64,000 nucleotides of DNA from Embleya scabrispora (GTDB taxonomy: Bacteria; Actinomycetota; Actinomycetes; Streptomycetales; Streptomycetaceae): assembly GCF_002024165.1 (NCBI RefSeq), contig NZ_MWQN01000001.1:3885365-3949364 (forward strand), written 5' to 3'. A program made the translations under genes and the position numbers. Each line of letters begins with the position of its first letter. Positions within the stretch are counted from its first letter, which is position 1. Shown here piece after piece: positions 8,377-17,334 of this stretch. The notes beneath the pieces are model-generated. The model saw only the letters and a list, made by a program, of their open reading frames with translations. It made no database searches and was not told the DNA's origin.

Positions 8377-10023
8377 GTGCCCGACGGCCCGCTGATCGTC
8401 CAGTCCGACAAGACCCTGCTTCTCGAAGTCGGGCACGAGGCCGCCGCCGAGTGCCGCCGGGCCATCGCGCCGTTCGCCGAGTTGGAGCGCGCTCCCGAGC
8501 ACGTGCACACCTACCGACTGACCCCGCTCGGCCTGTGGAACGCGCGCGCCGCGGGCCACGACGCCGAGCAGGTCGTGGACGTGCTGCTGCGGCACTCGCG
8601 CTACCCCGTGCCCAACGCGCTCCTGGTGGACGTCGCCGAGACGATGGGCCGCTACGGGCGCCTGCAGTTGTCCAGGCACCCCACCCACGGCCTGGTGCTG
8701 ACCACCACCGACCGGGCGGTGTTGGAGGAGGTGCTGCGCAGCAAGAAGATGGCGCCGCTGGTCGGGGCCCGGGTCGACCCCGACACCGTGATCGTGCACC
8801 CCTCCGAACGCGGCCAGATCAAGCAGGTGCTGCTCAAACTCGGCTGGCCCGCCGAGGACTTCGCGGGTTACGTGGACGGCGAGGCGCATCCGATCGAGCT
8901 GGCCGAGGACGGCTGGAGCCTGCGCGCCTATCAGCAGGAGGCGGTCGAGGGTTTTTGGCACGGCGGCTCGGGCGTGGTGGTGCTGCCGTGCGGCGCGGGC
9001 AAGACGCTGGTCGGCGCGGCGGCGATGGCGACCGCGAAGGCGACCACGCTGATTCTGGTGACCAACACCGTCTCGGCTCGCCAGTGGAAGTCCGAGCTGG
9101 TCAAGCGCACCTCGTTGACCGAGGACGAGATCGGCGAGTACAGCGGCACCCGCAAGGAGATCCGGCCGGTGACCATCGCCACCTACCAGGTGGTGACCAC
9201 GCGGCGAAAGGGCGTGTATCCGCACCTGGAGCTGTTCGACTCCAGGGACTGGGGCCTGATCGTCTACGACGAGGTCCACCTGCTGCCCGCCCCCATCTTC
9301 CGGTTCACCGCCGACCTGCAGGCCCGGCGCCGGCTCGGCCTGACCGCGACGCTGGTGCGCGAGGACGGCCGCGAGGGCGACGTGTTCTCGCTGATCGGTC
9401 CCAAGCGCTACGACGCGCCGTGGAAGGAGATCGAGAACCAGGGATACATCGCGCCGGCCGACTGCGTCGAGGTCCGGGTGACCCTGACCGAGACGGAACG
9501 TTTGGCGTATGCGACCGCCGAGCCCGAGGAGCGCTACCGGTTCTGCGCGACCACCGCGAGCAAGACCCGCGTGGTCAAGGACCTGGTCGAGCGGCACCGC
9601 GGCGAGCAGACCCTGGTGATCGGCCAGTACATCGACCAACTCGACGAGCTGGGCGAGGTGTTGGACGCGCCGGTGATCAAGGGCGAGACCACCAACAAGG
9701 AACGCGAGCGGTTGTTCGACGCGTTTCGCTCCGGCGCCGTGCAGGCGCTCGTGGTCAGCAAGGTGGCGAACTTCTCGATCGACCTGCCCGACGCCACGGT
9801 GGCGATCCAGGTGTCCGGGTCGTTCGGCTCGCGGCAGGAGGAGGCCCAGCGGCTCGGCCGGGTGTTGCGGCCCAAGGCCGACGGCCGGGGCGCGCGGTTC
9901 TACTCGGTGGTCGCCCGGGACACCATCGACCAGGACTTCGCGGCGCACCGGCAACGTTTCCTCGCGGAACAGGGCTACGCGTACCGGATCGTCGACTCCG
10001 ACGACGTGGACACCCAGATGTAG
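8377..10023 (+). CDS. DNA repair helicase, XPB family
   Basis: 548-residue superfamily-2 3'-5' DNA helicase. The N-terminal ~160 residues contain the damage-recognition-like region. The motor follows: motif I LPCGAGKTLVG (about 203), motif II YDEVH (about 297), motif III LGLTATLVRED, and motif VI QEEAQRLGRVLRPK (about 486). The GPKRYDAPWKEIENQGYIAP segment is diagnostic of bacterial XPB. The GTG at 8377 has GGAAAGG about 8 nt upstream and gives the usual family length; longer versions start in non-conserved sequence. Bacterial XPBs unwind DNA, and their exact repair pathway is poorly defined. The helicase-associated protein at 3906 is the likely partner. Confidence 0.93.
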   Translation: MPDGPLIVQSDKTLLLEVGHEAAAECRRAIAPFAELERAPEHVHTYRLTPLGLWNARAAGHDAEQVVDVLLRHSRYPVPNALLVDVAETMGRYGRLQLSRHPTHGLVLTTTDRAVLEEVLRSKKMAPLVGARVDPDTVIVHPSERGQIKQVLLKLGWPAEDFAGYVDGEAHPIELAEDGWSLRAYQQEAVEGFWHGGSGVVVLPCGAGKTLVGAAAMATAKATTLILVTNTVSARQWKSELVKRTSLTEDEIGEYSGTRKEIRPVTIATYQVVTTRRKGVYPHLELFDSRDWGLIVYDEVHLLPAPIFRFTADLQARRRLGLTATLVREDGREGDVFSLIGPKRYDAPWKEIENQGYIAPADCVEVRVTLTETERLAYATAEPEERYRFCATTASKTRVVKDLVERHRGEQTLVIGQYIDQLDELGEVLDAPVIKGETTNKERERLFDAFRSGAVQALVVSKVANFSIDLPDATVAIQVSGSFGSRQEEAQRLGRVLRPKADGRGARFYSVVARDTIDQDFAAHRQRFLAEQGYAYRIVDSDDVDTQM

Positions 10024-10059
10024 CGGATGCGCCAGCGCCGGGGCCGGCCGGGCGCGGGG

Positions 10060-10269
10060 TCACGGCACCGCGTGCCGGCCGAGCAGGGTGACCCGCACCG
10101 CGGTGCTCGTGAAGATCCACGTGCCGCGCGCGATCCGCGCACTCGTGTACGCGGGCCTGCGCAGCCGGGCACGGACCAGGTCGGCGAACGGGGTCGCGGC
10201 CGGGGCCGAGCCGCGCAGCGCGGGCATCCGCAGCGAACGGTGGGCGGGGAGATGCGTCATCGTGCTCAT
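10060..10269 (-). CDS. Small basic hypothetical protein
   Basis: 69-residue basic protein with no recognised domain. Third codon positions are almost all G or C, as in real genes nearby, and the frame ends 36 bp beyond the convergent XPB stop. GAGG lies just before the ATG at 10269, with a second ATG three codons later at a better spacing. The C-terminal half (TWIFTSTAVRVTLLGRHAV) is mildly hydrophobic. Function cannot be assigned. It could be a spurious frame, so confidence is moderate. Confidence 0.45.
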   Translation of the reverse strand: MSTMTHLPAHRSLRMPALRGSAPAATPFADLVRARLRRPAYTSARIARGTWIFTSTAVRVTLLGRHAVP

Positions 10270-10448
10270 GTCCTCGACGCTACGACGGCCGACATAACGC
10301 ACGCGTCAGCATCCGGGCGCCCGTCGCGCTACCCCTTCCGGGTGACGACCCCCCAGGGGTCGCCCATGCGGCCGACCCGCCCGGATCGGGGGCGGGCGCC
10401 GGGAAATCGGCCATCGGCATGCGCCGTGCCGCGTCGTAGGCTGAACGG

Positions 10449-11885
10449 GTGAATGCCCTCATCGTTGGCTTCGACCTGGACATGACGCTCGTCGATTCGC
10501 GCCCCGGCATCGGGGCGGCGTGGTCCGTGCTCGCCGCGGAGACCGGTGCGGCGATCGACATCCCGCTGGTCGTCTCCCGGCTCGGGCCGCCGCTGGAGGT
10601 CGAGGTGGCGAACTGGTTCCCGGCGGCCGAGGTGAGCGCCGTCGCCGCGCGCTATCGCGAGATCTATCCGCACCACGCCGTGCACGGCACCGACGTGCTG
10701 CCCGGTGCGCGCGAGGCGCTGGCCGCGGTGCACCGACACGGCGGTCGCACCATGGTGGTCACCGGCAAGCACGAGCCCAACGCCCGGCTGCACCTGGATC
10801 ATCTGGACCTGGCCGTGGACCACCTGGTCGGCGATCTGTGGGGCGAGCAGAAGGGCGTGGCGCTGCGCGCGTCGGGGGCGGGGGTGTACGTCGGCGACCA
10901 TCTCGGCGACCTGATCGGGGCCCGGGCGGCCGGCGCGATCGCGGTCGGGGTGGCCACCGGGCCGATCTCCGCCGAGGACCTGCGCGCGGCCGGGGCCGAC
11001 GTGGTGCTTTCGGACCTGACCGGCTTTCCCGCGTGGCTGGACGCGCACGTGGCCGACCTGCGGCTGGGCGCGCTGCGCGAGCGGTTGGCATCGTTGGGGA
11101 GCGTCGCGGTGGCGTTCTCGGGCGGCGCCGACTCGGCGTTCCTGCTCGCGGCGGCGGTGCGCACCCTGGGGGCGGCCCACGTGCTCGCGCTGACCACCGA
11201 CTCGCCCGGCCTGCCGGCCGCCGAACGCGACGCCGCGCGGGCCTTCGCCGCGGAGCTGGGGGTGCGTCACGAGCTGGTGCCCAGCGACGAGATGGCCCGG
11301 GCGGGCTACCGCGACAACAACGGCGACCGGTGCCGGTTCTGCAAGACGGAGCTGATGGCGGTGCTCGCCCCCGTGGCCCGCGCGGCGGGGATGGCGCACA
11401 TCGCCACCGGGACCAACGCGGACGACGCGCGCGTGGGCTTTCGGCCCGGGATCGCCGCGGCGGCCGAGGCCGGCGCGGTCACCCCGCTGCTCGACGCCGG
11501 ATTGACCAAGACCCAGATACGGGCGATCAGCCGGACCTGGGGACTGCCCACCTGGGACAAGCCGGCCGCGGCCTGCCTGTCCAGCCGGGTCGCCTACGGG
11601 GTGGCGATCACCCCGGCTCGGCTGGCCCGGGTGGAACGCGCGGAGACCGCGTTGCGGATGGTGCTGGCCCGGGACGGCATCGCGGTGCGCAACCTGCGGG
11701 TGCGCGATCTGGGGCAGTTCGCGCGGATCGAGGTGGACGCCGCGCTGAGCACCGCCGTGGCCGACCACGAACCGGCCCTGGCCGCGGTCCGGGACGCGGG
11801 CTTCGCCCGGGTCGAGGTGGATCCGCTGGGCTATCGAGAGGGCGCGATGAACGAACTGCTGCCCGACCCGGAGCTGTACCGCTGA
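10449..11885 (+). CDS. HAD hydrolase fused to LarE-type ATP-dependent sulfurtransferase
   Basis: 478-residue two-domain protein. Residues 1-205 are a HAD phosphatase: motif I FDLDMT with D8 and D10, motif II T106 (VVTGK), a downstream Lys near 135, and the acidic motif IV GDHLGD around D150. Residues 210-478 are LarE-like: PP-loop SGGADS (224-229), DRCRFCK with C295 and C298, GTNADDAR.GFRPG (321-334), and TWDKPAAACLSSR with C376 at the position of the sacrificial cysteine region of lactobacillar LarE. LarE thiolates the pyridinium biscarboxylate mononucleotide on the way to the nickel-pincer cofactor. No larA, larB or larC lies in the window, so the substrate may differ. The HAD part could dephosphorylate a nucleotide intermediate, which is inference. 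Confidence 0.88.
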   Translation: MNALIVGFDLDMTLVDSRPGIGAAWSVLAAETGAAIDIPLVVSRLGPPLEVEVANWFPAAEVSAVAARYREIYPHHAVHGTDVLPGAREALAAVHRHGGRTMVVTGKHEPNARLHLDHLDLAVDHLVGDLWGEQKGVALRASGAGVYVGDHLGDLIGARAAGAIAVGVATGPISAEDLRAAGADVVLSDLTGFPAWLDAHVADLRLGALRERLASLGSVAVAFSGGADSAFLLAAAVRTLGAAHVLALTTDSPGLPAAERDAARAFAAELGVRHELVPSDEMARAGYRDNNGDRCRFCKTELMAVLAPVARAAGMAHIATGTNADDARVGFRPGIAAAAEAGAVTPLLDAGLTKTQIRAISRTWGLPTWDKPAAACLSSRVAYGVAITPARLARVERAETALRMVLARDGIAVRNLRVRDLGQFARIEVDAALSTAVADHEPALAAVRDAGFARVEVDPLGYREGAMNELLPDPELYR

Positions 11886-11902
11886 GCCGACACCGCCGCG
11901 GG

Positions 11903-12139
11903 TCAGAGCAGCTTCGGCACCGGACGGCGGCGGCTGCGGATCGACCTGACCAGACCCGCGGCGGCGATCGCGAAGCCGATCGGCATCAGCGCGCTGAGCA
12001 GATACACCGCGGTCGGCAGCGCGTGCGCGCCGATCAGCATGGGGGTGACGGTGGCGAGCGTGGCGACCGTACCGAGGGCGAAGAGCAGCGCGCCGACGCG
12101 GACGAGCCGGTCGCCGGGGCCTGCGGATGCGTTGGACAC
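11903..12139 (-). CDS. Small two-helix membrane protein
   Basis: 78-residue protein with two hydrophobic segments (LVRVGALLFALGTVATLATV and AVYLLSALMPIGFAIAAAGLV) and a basic C-terminal tail (RSIRSRRRPVPKLL), so the C-terminus is probably cytoplasmic. The GTG at 12139 is chosen because sequence before it is not protein-like; the ribosome-binding site is weak. It is convergent with the HAD-LarE gene. Function unknown; similar small proteins occur beside this cold-shock gene in streptomycetes, as I recall. Confidence 0.65.
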   Translation of the reverse strand: MSNASAGPGDRLVRVGALLFALGTVATLATVTPMLIGAHALPTAVYLLSALMPIGFAIAAAGLVRSIRSRRRPVPKLL

Positions 12140-12342
12140 CGTCCCAGGGTAGATGCCCCGATCCGGGCCGCTCGCGCGTGGGGCGGGATCCCGATGTCCG
12201 GCCGAGAAGGCGACCATTAGCCTGGACGAGTGAACGGGGTCACTACGCGTTCCCGCTCGGATTCGATGTGTGCGCCCCACCCAGCCTGGTAAATGCTCGT
12301 AAAAGTCCCGACGAAGCCGTCCCGACACGATCGAGGTCTCCC

Positions 12343-12726
12343 GTGCCCACCGGCAAGGTCAAGTGGTTCGACACCGACAAGGGCTTCGGGTTTTTGTCCC
12401 GGGACGACGGAGGCGACGTGTTCGTGCACGCGTCGGCACTGCCGCAGGGCCTGGACACGCTCAAGCCCGGCACCCGGGTCGAGTTCGGGATCGTCGAGGG
12501 GCGCCGCGGCGAACAGGCCCTCTCGCTTCGCGTCCTGGACCCGCGCCCCTCCGTCGTCGCCGCGAGCCGCAAGAAGCCCGACGAGATGAGTTCCATCATC
12601 CAGGACCTGCTCAAGGTCCTGGAGGGGGTCGACAAGACGCTGGAGCGCGGCCGTTACCCCGACAAGCGGGCCACCGCGAAGGTCGCCGAACTGCTGAGAG
12701 CCGTCGCCGACGAACTCGACACGTGA
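12343..12726 (+). CDS. Cold-shock domain protein with C-terminal extension
   Basis: 127-residue protein. Residues 1-66 are a cold-shock domain with RNP1 KGFGFLS and RNP2 DVFVHAS, which bind single-stranded nucleic acid. The extra ~60 residues (KKPDEMSSIIQDLLKVLEGVDKTL...) look helical and are typical of the long streptomycete version (SCO4325-like, from memory). The GTG start at 12343 has GAGG 6-10 nt upstream. It converges on mqnD, with a hairpin terminator between. Probable RNA chaperone or transcription antiterminator. Confidence 0.92.
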   Translation: MPTGKVKWFDTDKGFGFLSRDDGGDVFVHASALPQGLDTLKPGTRVEFGIVEGRRGEQALSLRVLDPRPSVVAASRKKPDEMSSIIQDLLKVLEGVDKTLERGRYPDKRATAKVAELLRAVADELDT

Positions 12727-12733
12727 GTACGCG

Positions 12734-12763
12734 CGCCGGGTGGGCCACGCGGCCCGCCCGGCG
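12734..12763. terminator. Bidirectional terminator between cold-shock gene and mqnD
   Basis: CGCCGGGTGGGCC (12734-12746) and GGCCCGCCCGGCG (12751-12763) form a 13-bp stem with one wobble pair and a 4-nt loop, placed between two convergent stop codons. Confidence 0.8.
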
Positions 12764-12777
12764 ATCTCCCCTACTGC

Positions 12778-13614
12778 CTAGGGGAGTTCCAGGGCACCGG
12801 CCGGGACGGGCGGGACCAGGCCCTCGGCGGCGGCGCGATCGAGCAGCGCGGACACCGCCGCGTGGCCCTCGGTGCCCAGGTCGCGGGTGAACTCGTTGAC
12901 GTACAGGCCGATGTGCCGATCGGCGACCGTCGGATCCATCTCCTGGGCGTGTTCCAGGACATAGGCGCGCGACGCGGTGGGGTCGGCCCAGGCGTGCTCG
13001 ACCGAGGCGCGCGCGGCGGCGGCCAGGGCCGAAAGGTCCAGTGAGCGCTTGGCGATGATCGCGCCGAGCGGGATCGGCAGGCCGGTGTCCGCCTCCCACC
13101 AGTCGCCCATGTCGGCGAGGCAGGTCAGGCCGTACCGCTGATAGGTGAAGCGCGCCTCGTGGATGACCAGGCCCGCGTCCACCACGCCGTCGCGCACCGC
13201 GGGCATGATCTCGTGGAACGGCAACACCCGGATCTCGCCGACCCCACCGGGCACGTGCCGCGCCGCCCAGAGCCGGAACAGCAGGTACGCGGTGGAGCGT
13301 TCGCTCGGCACCGCCACCACCTTGCCCGCCAGCGCCTCGGGGGTGCCCGCGCCCAGGCTCAGCACGAGCGGGCCGCAACCACGCCCCAGCGCCCCGCCGC
13401 ACGGCAGCAGCGCGTACTCCTCCAGCACCCACGGCAGCGCCGCGTAGGACACCTTCAGCAGATCCAGCTCGCCGCGCTCGGCCAGACCGTTGGTGATGTC
13501 GATGTCGGCGTAGCGCACCTCGACGGGCGGCGCGTCCGGGAGCAGGCCGTGCGTCCAGGCGTGGAAGACGAACGTGTCGTTCGGGCACGGCGAATAGGCC
13601 AGCGACAGGGTCAC
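12778..13614 (-). CDS. mqnD: 1,4-dihydroxy-6-naphthoate synthase (futalosine pathway)
   Basis: 278-residue MqnD, which converts cyclic dehypoxanthinyl futalosine to 1,4-dihydroxy-6-naphthoate, the fourth step of the futalosine route to menaquinone. The N-terminal SPCPNDTFVFHAW motif and the periplasmic-binding-protein-like fold segments (DITNGLAERGELDLLKVSY, DAGLVIHEARFTY) are characteristic. The GTG start overlaps the mqnB stop by 4 nt (GTGA, 13611-13614), so the two genes are translationally coupled. It is the last gene of a four-gene operon that reads MFS, DUF2771, mqnB, mqnD. mqnA and mqnC are not in the window. Confidence 0.93.
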   Translation of the reverse strand: MTLSLAYSPCPNDTFVFHAWTHGLLPDAPPVEVRYADIDITNGLAERGELDLLKVSYAALPWVLEEYALLPCGGALGRGCGPLVLSLGAGTPEALAGKVVAVPSERSTAYLLFRLWAARHVPGGVGEIRVLPFHEIMPAVRDGVVDAGLVIHEARFTYQRYGLTCLADMGDWWEADTGLPIPLGAIIAKRSLDLSALAAAARASVEHAWADPTASRAYVLEHAQEMDPTVADRHIGLYVNEFTRDLGTEGHAAVSALLDRAAAEGLVPPVPAGALELP

Positions 13615-14261
13615 GGCGTCAGGCTCCCTTCGAGCGCGGCGAAGGCCGCGGTGAGTGCGCGCAGCGCGTCCGGGATGCGCCAGGCCGCACGATCGCGCGG
13701 GCCCACGGCGTTGGAGACGGTGCGCAGTTCGAGCATCGGCACCGCGTGGGCCGCGGCGGCGGTGGCCACGCCGAAGCCCTCCATGCCCTCGACCGCGGCG
13801 CCCGCGTGGCGGGCGGCCAACTCGGCGGCGCGCTCGGCCGTTCCGGTCACCGTGGAGACGGTGAGCGCGGGGCCGGTGGCGAGCGGGACGCCGGCCGCGC
13901 GCAGGATGTCACCCACGTGGGTGACCAGTCGCGGGTCCGCCTCGAACCCGCTCGTCCCGAAGCCCAGTTCCTCGATCGGCACGAACCCCTCGGCGGTCTG
14001 CGCCCCCAGGTCGGCCGCCACCACCCGGGTGGCGAGCACGGTCGAGCCGACCGGCGCCACCCCCGGAAAGCCGCCCCCGATCCCGGCATTGACCACCAGG
14101 TCGTAGGAACCCCGCGCGAGCGCCGAGGCGGTGCCCGCGGCGGCCGCCGCCGGGCCCGCGCCGACGGCGAGCACGTCGGGCCCGGGTATGCGCCACGAAC
14201 GCGCACCGCCGAGCACGGCGTCGCGCTCGGCGGCCACGGCGGTGATCACCAGGATGGGCAA
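13611..14261 (-). CDS. mqnB: Futalosine hydrolase
   Basis: 216-residue nucleoside phosphorylase-like enzyme that removes hypoxanthine from futalosine in menaquinone synthesis. Diagnostic parts are the N-terminal LVITAVAAERDAVL, VVNAGIGGGFPG around residue 58, and EGMEGFGVATAAAAHAVPMLELRTVSN near the end, where the Glu pair contacts ribose in this fold. The apparent start is TTG at 14261, three nt after the DUF2771 stop; a GTG four codons later (14249) is an alternative. It is coupled to mqnD by a 4-nt overlap. Confidence 0.92.
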   Translation of the reverse strand: MPILVITAVAAERDAVLGGARSWRIPGPDVLAVGAGPAAAAAGTASALARGSYDLVVNAGIGGGFPGVAPVGSTVLATRVVAADLGAQTAEGFVPIEELGFGTSGFEADPRLVTHVGDILRAAGVPLATGPALTVSTVTGTAERAAELAARHAGAAVEGMEGFGVATAAAAHAVPMLELRTVSNAVGPRDRAAWRIPDALRALTAAFAALEGSLTP

Positions 14262-14264
14262 GGG

Positions 14265-14726
14265 TTACTTCTTCGCGACCTTGAACGACCAGATGCCCCG
14301 GTAGCCCTGCTTGCCGTCCGGCTGCACGACCTGCACCAGCAGCGGCTCGCTCTCCTTCTCCGGCGTGCCGTAGCTCAGCCGCAGGCCCGAGTAGTACGTG
14401 GTCTTGATCGGCGACTGGGTCTGCGGCTTGCCGTCGACCAGGAGCACCCAGCCGTCGTCGGCGAGTTCCTTGTCCACGCCGATCGAGAAGCCGCCGCCCT
14501 CGGAGACCGAGAGCTTGGTGACGCCGTCGGTCTTGTTCAGGCAGCCGTCGACCTTCTTCTCGTCGATCGTGCCGTCGTCCTTGTAGCACTCGGCCTCGGT
14601 GTGGACCGACGTCGTCCCGCTGACCATGGTCACGATCGGCGTGGGCTTGTCGATGTTGCAACCCGTCAGGGCGAGCGCGCCCAGGACGGCGGCGCCGGCG
14701 AGGGCGGCAGGGCGGCGAGTCTTCAT
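14265..14726 (-). CDS. DUF2771 lipoprotein
   Basis: 153-residue predicted lipoprotein. It has a signal peptide with lipobox LTGC (Cys23) and a compact extracytoplasmic domain containing three further cysteines. Sequence and position match DUF2771 proteins found next to mqnB/mqnD in streptomycetes. It starts 10 nt after the MFS stop and ends 3 nt before mqnB, so it is clearly in the operon. A link to quinone transport or envelope redox is conceivable from context only. Confidence 0.85.
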   Translation of the reverse strand: MKTRRPAALAGAAVLGALALTGCNIDKPTPIVTMVSGTTSVHTEAECYKDDGTIDEKKVDGCLNKTDGVTKLSVSEGGGFSIGVDKELADDGWVLLVDGKPQTQSPIKTTYYSGLRLSYGTPEKESEPLLVQVVQPDGKQGYRGIWSFKVAKK

Positions 14727-14736
14727 GATCCGAAGA

Positions 14737-16305
14737 TTACCGGGCGGTGCGCAGCCGCATGCCGGGGGACCGCTTGCGGCGCGCCCGGCGCGTCGTCAGT
14801 TTGCGGCCCACGACCACCAGCGCCAAGGTCAGCACGCCGGCCACCACGCTCATCCCGAGCGTGCCGTTCAGCGGCAACGCGATGCCGACGCCGCCGCCGA
14901 CCACCCACGCCACCTGGAGCGCGGTCTCGGTCCGGGCGAAGGCGGAGGTGCGCACCGCCTCGGGGATGTCGCGCTGGATCATCGCGTCCAGCGACAACTT
15001 GCCCAGCGCCTGGGCGAGACCGGCCACCGCCGCCACCGCGAGCACCGTGACCAGGCTGTACATCACCGCCGCCCACGCCGCGCAGGACGCGGACACGAGC
15101 AACACGGCGGTGATGATCACCTCCGGCGCTCGGGACTTGAGCCACGCGCCGAGCGCGGTGCCGATCGCGTTGCCGACCGCGGCCGCGATCACCACCGCGA
15201 TGGTGGCCTGAGTGGCGGACAGGTCGGCGACCGGGTGCTTGCGCATCAAAAAGCCCAGGAACATGATCAGGAACCCGGAGAAGCCGCGCATCGCCGCGTT
15301 CGCCCACAACGCCTGGACCACCGACGGGCCCACGCTGCGCAACCGCCGCGAGGTCTTGACCCGGACCGGCTTGCGCCCGGATTCGCGCTCGCCGCCCGCC
15401 GCGGCCGGGTCCTCGCCCGACTCCTCGGCCCGGGGCTCGGGCACCGTCTCGGTGCTCGTACCGGCCTTGCCGCCGCGCAATTTGGCCAGCGACACCTTGC
15501 GCTCGTGTTCGACACCGGGGGCCTCGGCGGTGAACGACGCCCGGTCCTCGCCCTCGGCCGAGTCGACCTTCGACGGCAGCGAGAAGGACAGGATCGCGCC
15601 GAAGGTGAACACCACGCAGGCGCCGTACAGGATCCCGGGCGTGCCGAACGCGTATTTCAGGCCGCCCGCCACCGGCGCCGCGCCCATCGTGCCGATCAGG
15701 CCGAACATGGTGATCCGCGAGTTCGCCTTGACCAGCGAGACCGAGCGCGGCTGGAGCCGGGGCACCACCGCGCTGCGGCTGACCCCGTACACCTTCGAGG
15801 ACACCAGCACACCGAACGCCGCCGGGTACAGCTCCAGGCCGCCGTCGTTCACCGAGCCGGCCATCAGCCAGCACAACCCCACCCGGACCAGCATCGCCAG
15901 CGCCATCGCGAAGCGGCGACCTCGGCGCATCCGGTCCAGGATCGGCCCGAGCACCGGGGCGAGCAGCGCGAACGGCGCGAGGGTGATCAGCAGGTACATC
16001 GCCACCCGGTCGCGCGCCTCACCGGTGGGCACCGAGAAGAACATCGTGGTGGCCAGGGCCATGGTCACCAGCGCGTCGCCCGCGTTGTTGATCAGATGCA
16101 GCTCGATCAGCTTGGCCAGGCCGCTCTCGCCGGCGCCCTTGGCCCGGGCCGCGCCGCGAAGTTTGCCGAAGCCGCCGGTGAACAGGCCACCGAACAGACC
16201 GAGCGCACGACGCCCCGGACCTCGGTTCCTGCCGGACGACCCGCGGGTGGAGCCGGGCGCGCGAATGCTGCGCCGTGATGCGGTACTGGTCTTGGAGGCT
16301 GCCAC
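14737..16305 (-). CDS. MFS transporter
   Basis: 522-residue major facilitator protein with about twelve hydrophobic segments and a long charged cytoplasmic loop near the middle (about 220-275, rich in Glu, Arg and Lys). The first ~60 residues are basic and disordered. The GTG at 16305 with AGGA upstream is preferred; a GTG at 16350 would add 15 residues. It heads the operon with DUF2771, mqnB and mqnD and diverges from the DUF3027 gene. Substrate unknown. Confidence 0.8.
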   Translation of the reverse strand: MAASKTSTASRRSIRAPGSTRGSSGRNRGPGRRALGLFGGLFTGGFGKLRGAARAKGAGESGLAKLIELHLINNAGDALVTMALATTMFFSVPTGEARDRVAMYLLITLAPFALLAPVLGPILDRMRRGRRFAMALAMLVRVGLCWLMAGSVNDGGLELYPAAFGVLVSSKVYGVSRSAVVPRLQPRSVSLVKANSRITMFGLIGTMGAAPVAGGLKYAFGTPGILYGACVVFTFGAILSFSLPSKVDSAEGEDRASFTAEAPGVEHERKVSLAKLRGGKAGTSTETVPEPRAEESGEDPAAAGGERESGRKPVRVKTSRRLRSVGPSVVQALWANAAMRGFSGFLIMFLGFLMRKHPVADLSATQATIAVVIAAAVGNAIGTALGAWLKSRAPEVIITAVLLVSASCAAWAAVMYSLVTVLAVAAVAGLAQALGKLSLDAMIQRDIPEAVRTSAFARTETALQVAWVVGGGVGIALPLNGTLGMSVVAGVLTLALVVVGRKLTTRRARRKRSPGMRLRTAR

Positions 16306-16448
16306 GCCGGGATCCTGCCCTTGCTCCCTCGGATGATGCGGTCGCGACACGCCGGGAAGGGGCCGCTCCGCGCGCCCGTTCGGGAATCGGACGTGTTTTG
16401 AGGGTATCGGCGGTGGAGACCTTCGACGCGTGAGAGAGAATCACTCTC

Positions 16449-17291
16449 GTGAGTGCCGCGACCCGTAGTCGAACCCCGGACCGCCTCTGCGCAGAGGCGG
16501 TTGATCTTGCCTTCGCCGCTGCCGAGGAAGCCGCAGGTCAGGACTCCGTCGGCGAGCATCTGGGTGTACAGGTGGATGGTGATCGCCTGGTCACCCACCT
16601 GTTCGCGTGCCGCGAGTCCGCCTACCACGGCTGGCGCTGGGCGGTGACCGTTGCCCGGGCGCCCCGCGCCAAGCTGGTGACCGTGGACGAAACGGTCCTC
16701 GTACCCGGCCCCGAGGCGCTGCTCGCGCCCGCGTGGGTGCCGTGGAACGAGCGCCTTCGTCCCGGCGACCTCGGCGTGGGCGACCTGTTGCCCACCGACG
16801 CCGACGACCCCCGTCTCGAATTCGGTTACACCGGAGCGGACGAGACAGAGGAGGAATCGACCGAGCCGATCGGGCTCGGCCCCAAGGCGGTCGCGTACGA
16901 GCTGGGGCAGGGGCGCGTGCGCGTCCTGTCCCCGGTCGGACGCGATCTGGCCGCCGACCGCTGGGACGAGCACTTCGGCCGAGCCACGCCGATGGCCCAG
17001 GCCGCGCCCGCGCACTGCACGAGCTGCGGCTTCCTGGTCAAGGTCGGCGGGCCGCTCGGGCAGGCGTTCGGCGTGTGCGCCAACGAGTATTCGCCCGCCG
17101 ACGGCCGGATGGTCTCGCTGGCCTACGGCTGCGGTGGCCACTCGGAGGCCGCGGTCATGCCCGCCGCGACGCCTGCGGCCGAGCTGTCCCTGGACGAGTA
17201 CCGGATCGAGACCGTGCGGATCCGCCCGGTCGAGAGCGCGGTGGACGAGGACGGCATGGAGCCCGGAGAGGACCAGTTGGGCCACTCCTGA
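16449..17291 (+). CDS. DUF3027 family protein
   Basis: 280-residue soluble protein of the actinobacterial DUF3027 family, recognised from the N-terminal half (AYHGWRWAVTVARAPRAK, about 57-74) and a C-terminal zinc-ribbon-like HCTSCGF segment (about 192-198) with later Cys residues (GVCANEY, YGCGGHSE). The four-Cys pattern suggests a metal site. The GTG start at 16449 is embedded in the inverted repeat GAGAG-aatc-ACTCTC, which could affect initiation. It diverges from the mqn operon. Function unknown. Confidence 0.85.
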   Translation: MSAATRSRTPDRLCAEAVDLAFAAAEEAAGQDSVGEHLGVQVDGDRLVTHLFACRESAYHGWRWAVTVARAPRAKLVTVDETVLVPGPEALLAPAWVPWNERLRPGDLGVGDLLPTDADDPRLEFGYTGADETEEESTEPIGLGPKAVAYELGQGRVRVLSPVGRDLAADRWDEHFGRATPMAQAAPAHCTSCGFLVKVGGPLGQAFGVCANEYSPADGRMVSLAYGCGGHSEAAVMPAATPAAELSLDEYRIETVRIRPVESAVDEDGMEPGEDQLGHS

Positions 17292-17334
17292 TCGACCGCG
17301 AGATGCAATCAATCGGAATCACGCCGAATGATCC

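Noticed and set aside
10449-11885. Lactate racemase maturation locus
   Set aside because: Only a LarE-like domain is present; no larA, larB or larC occurs in the window.
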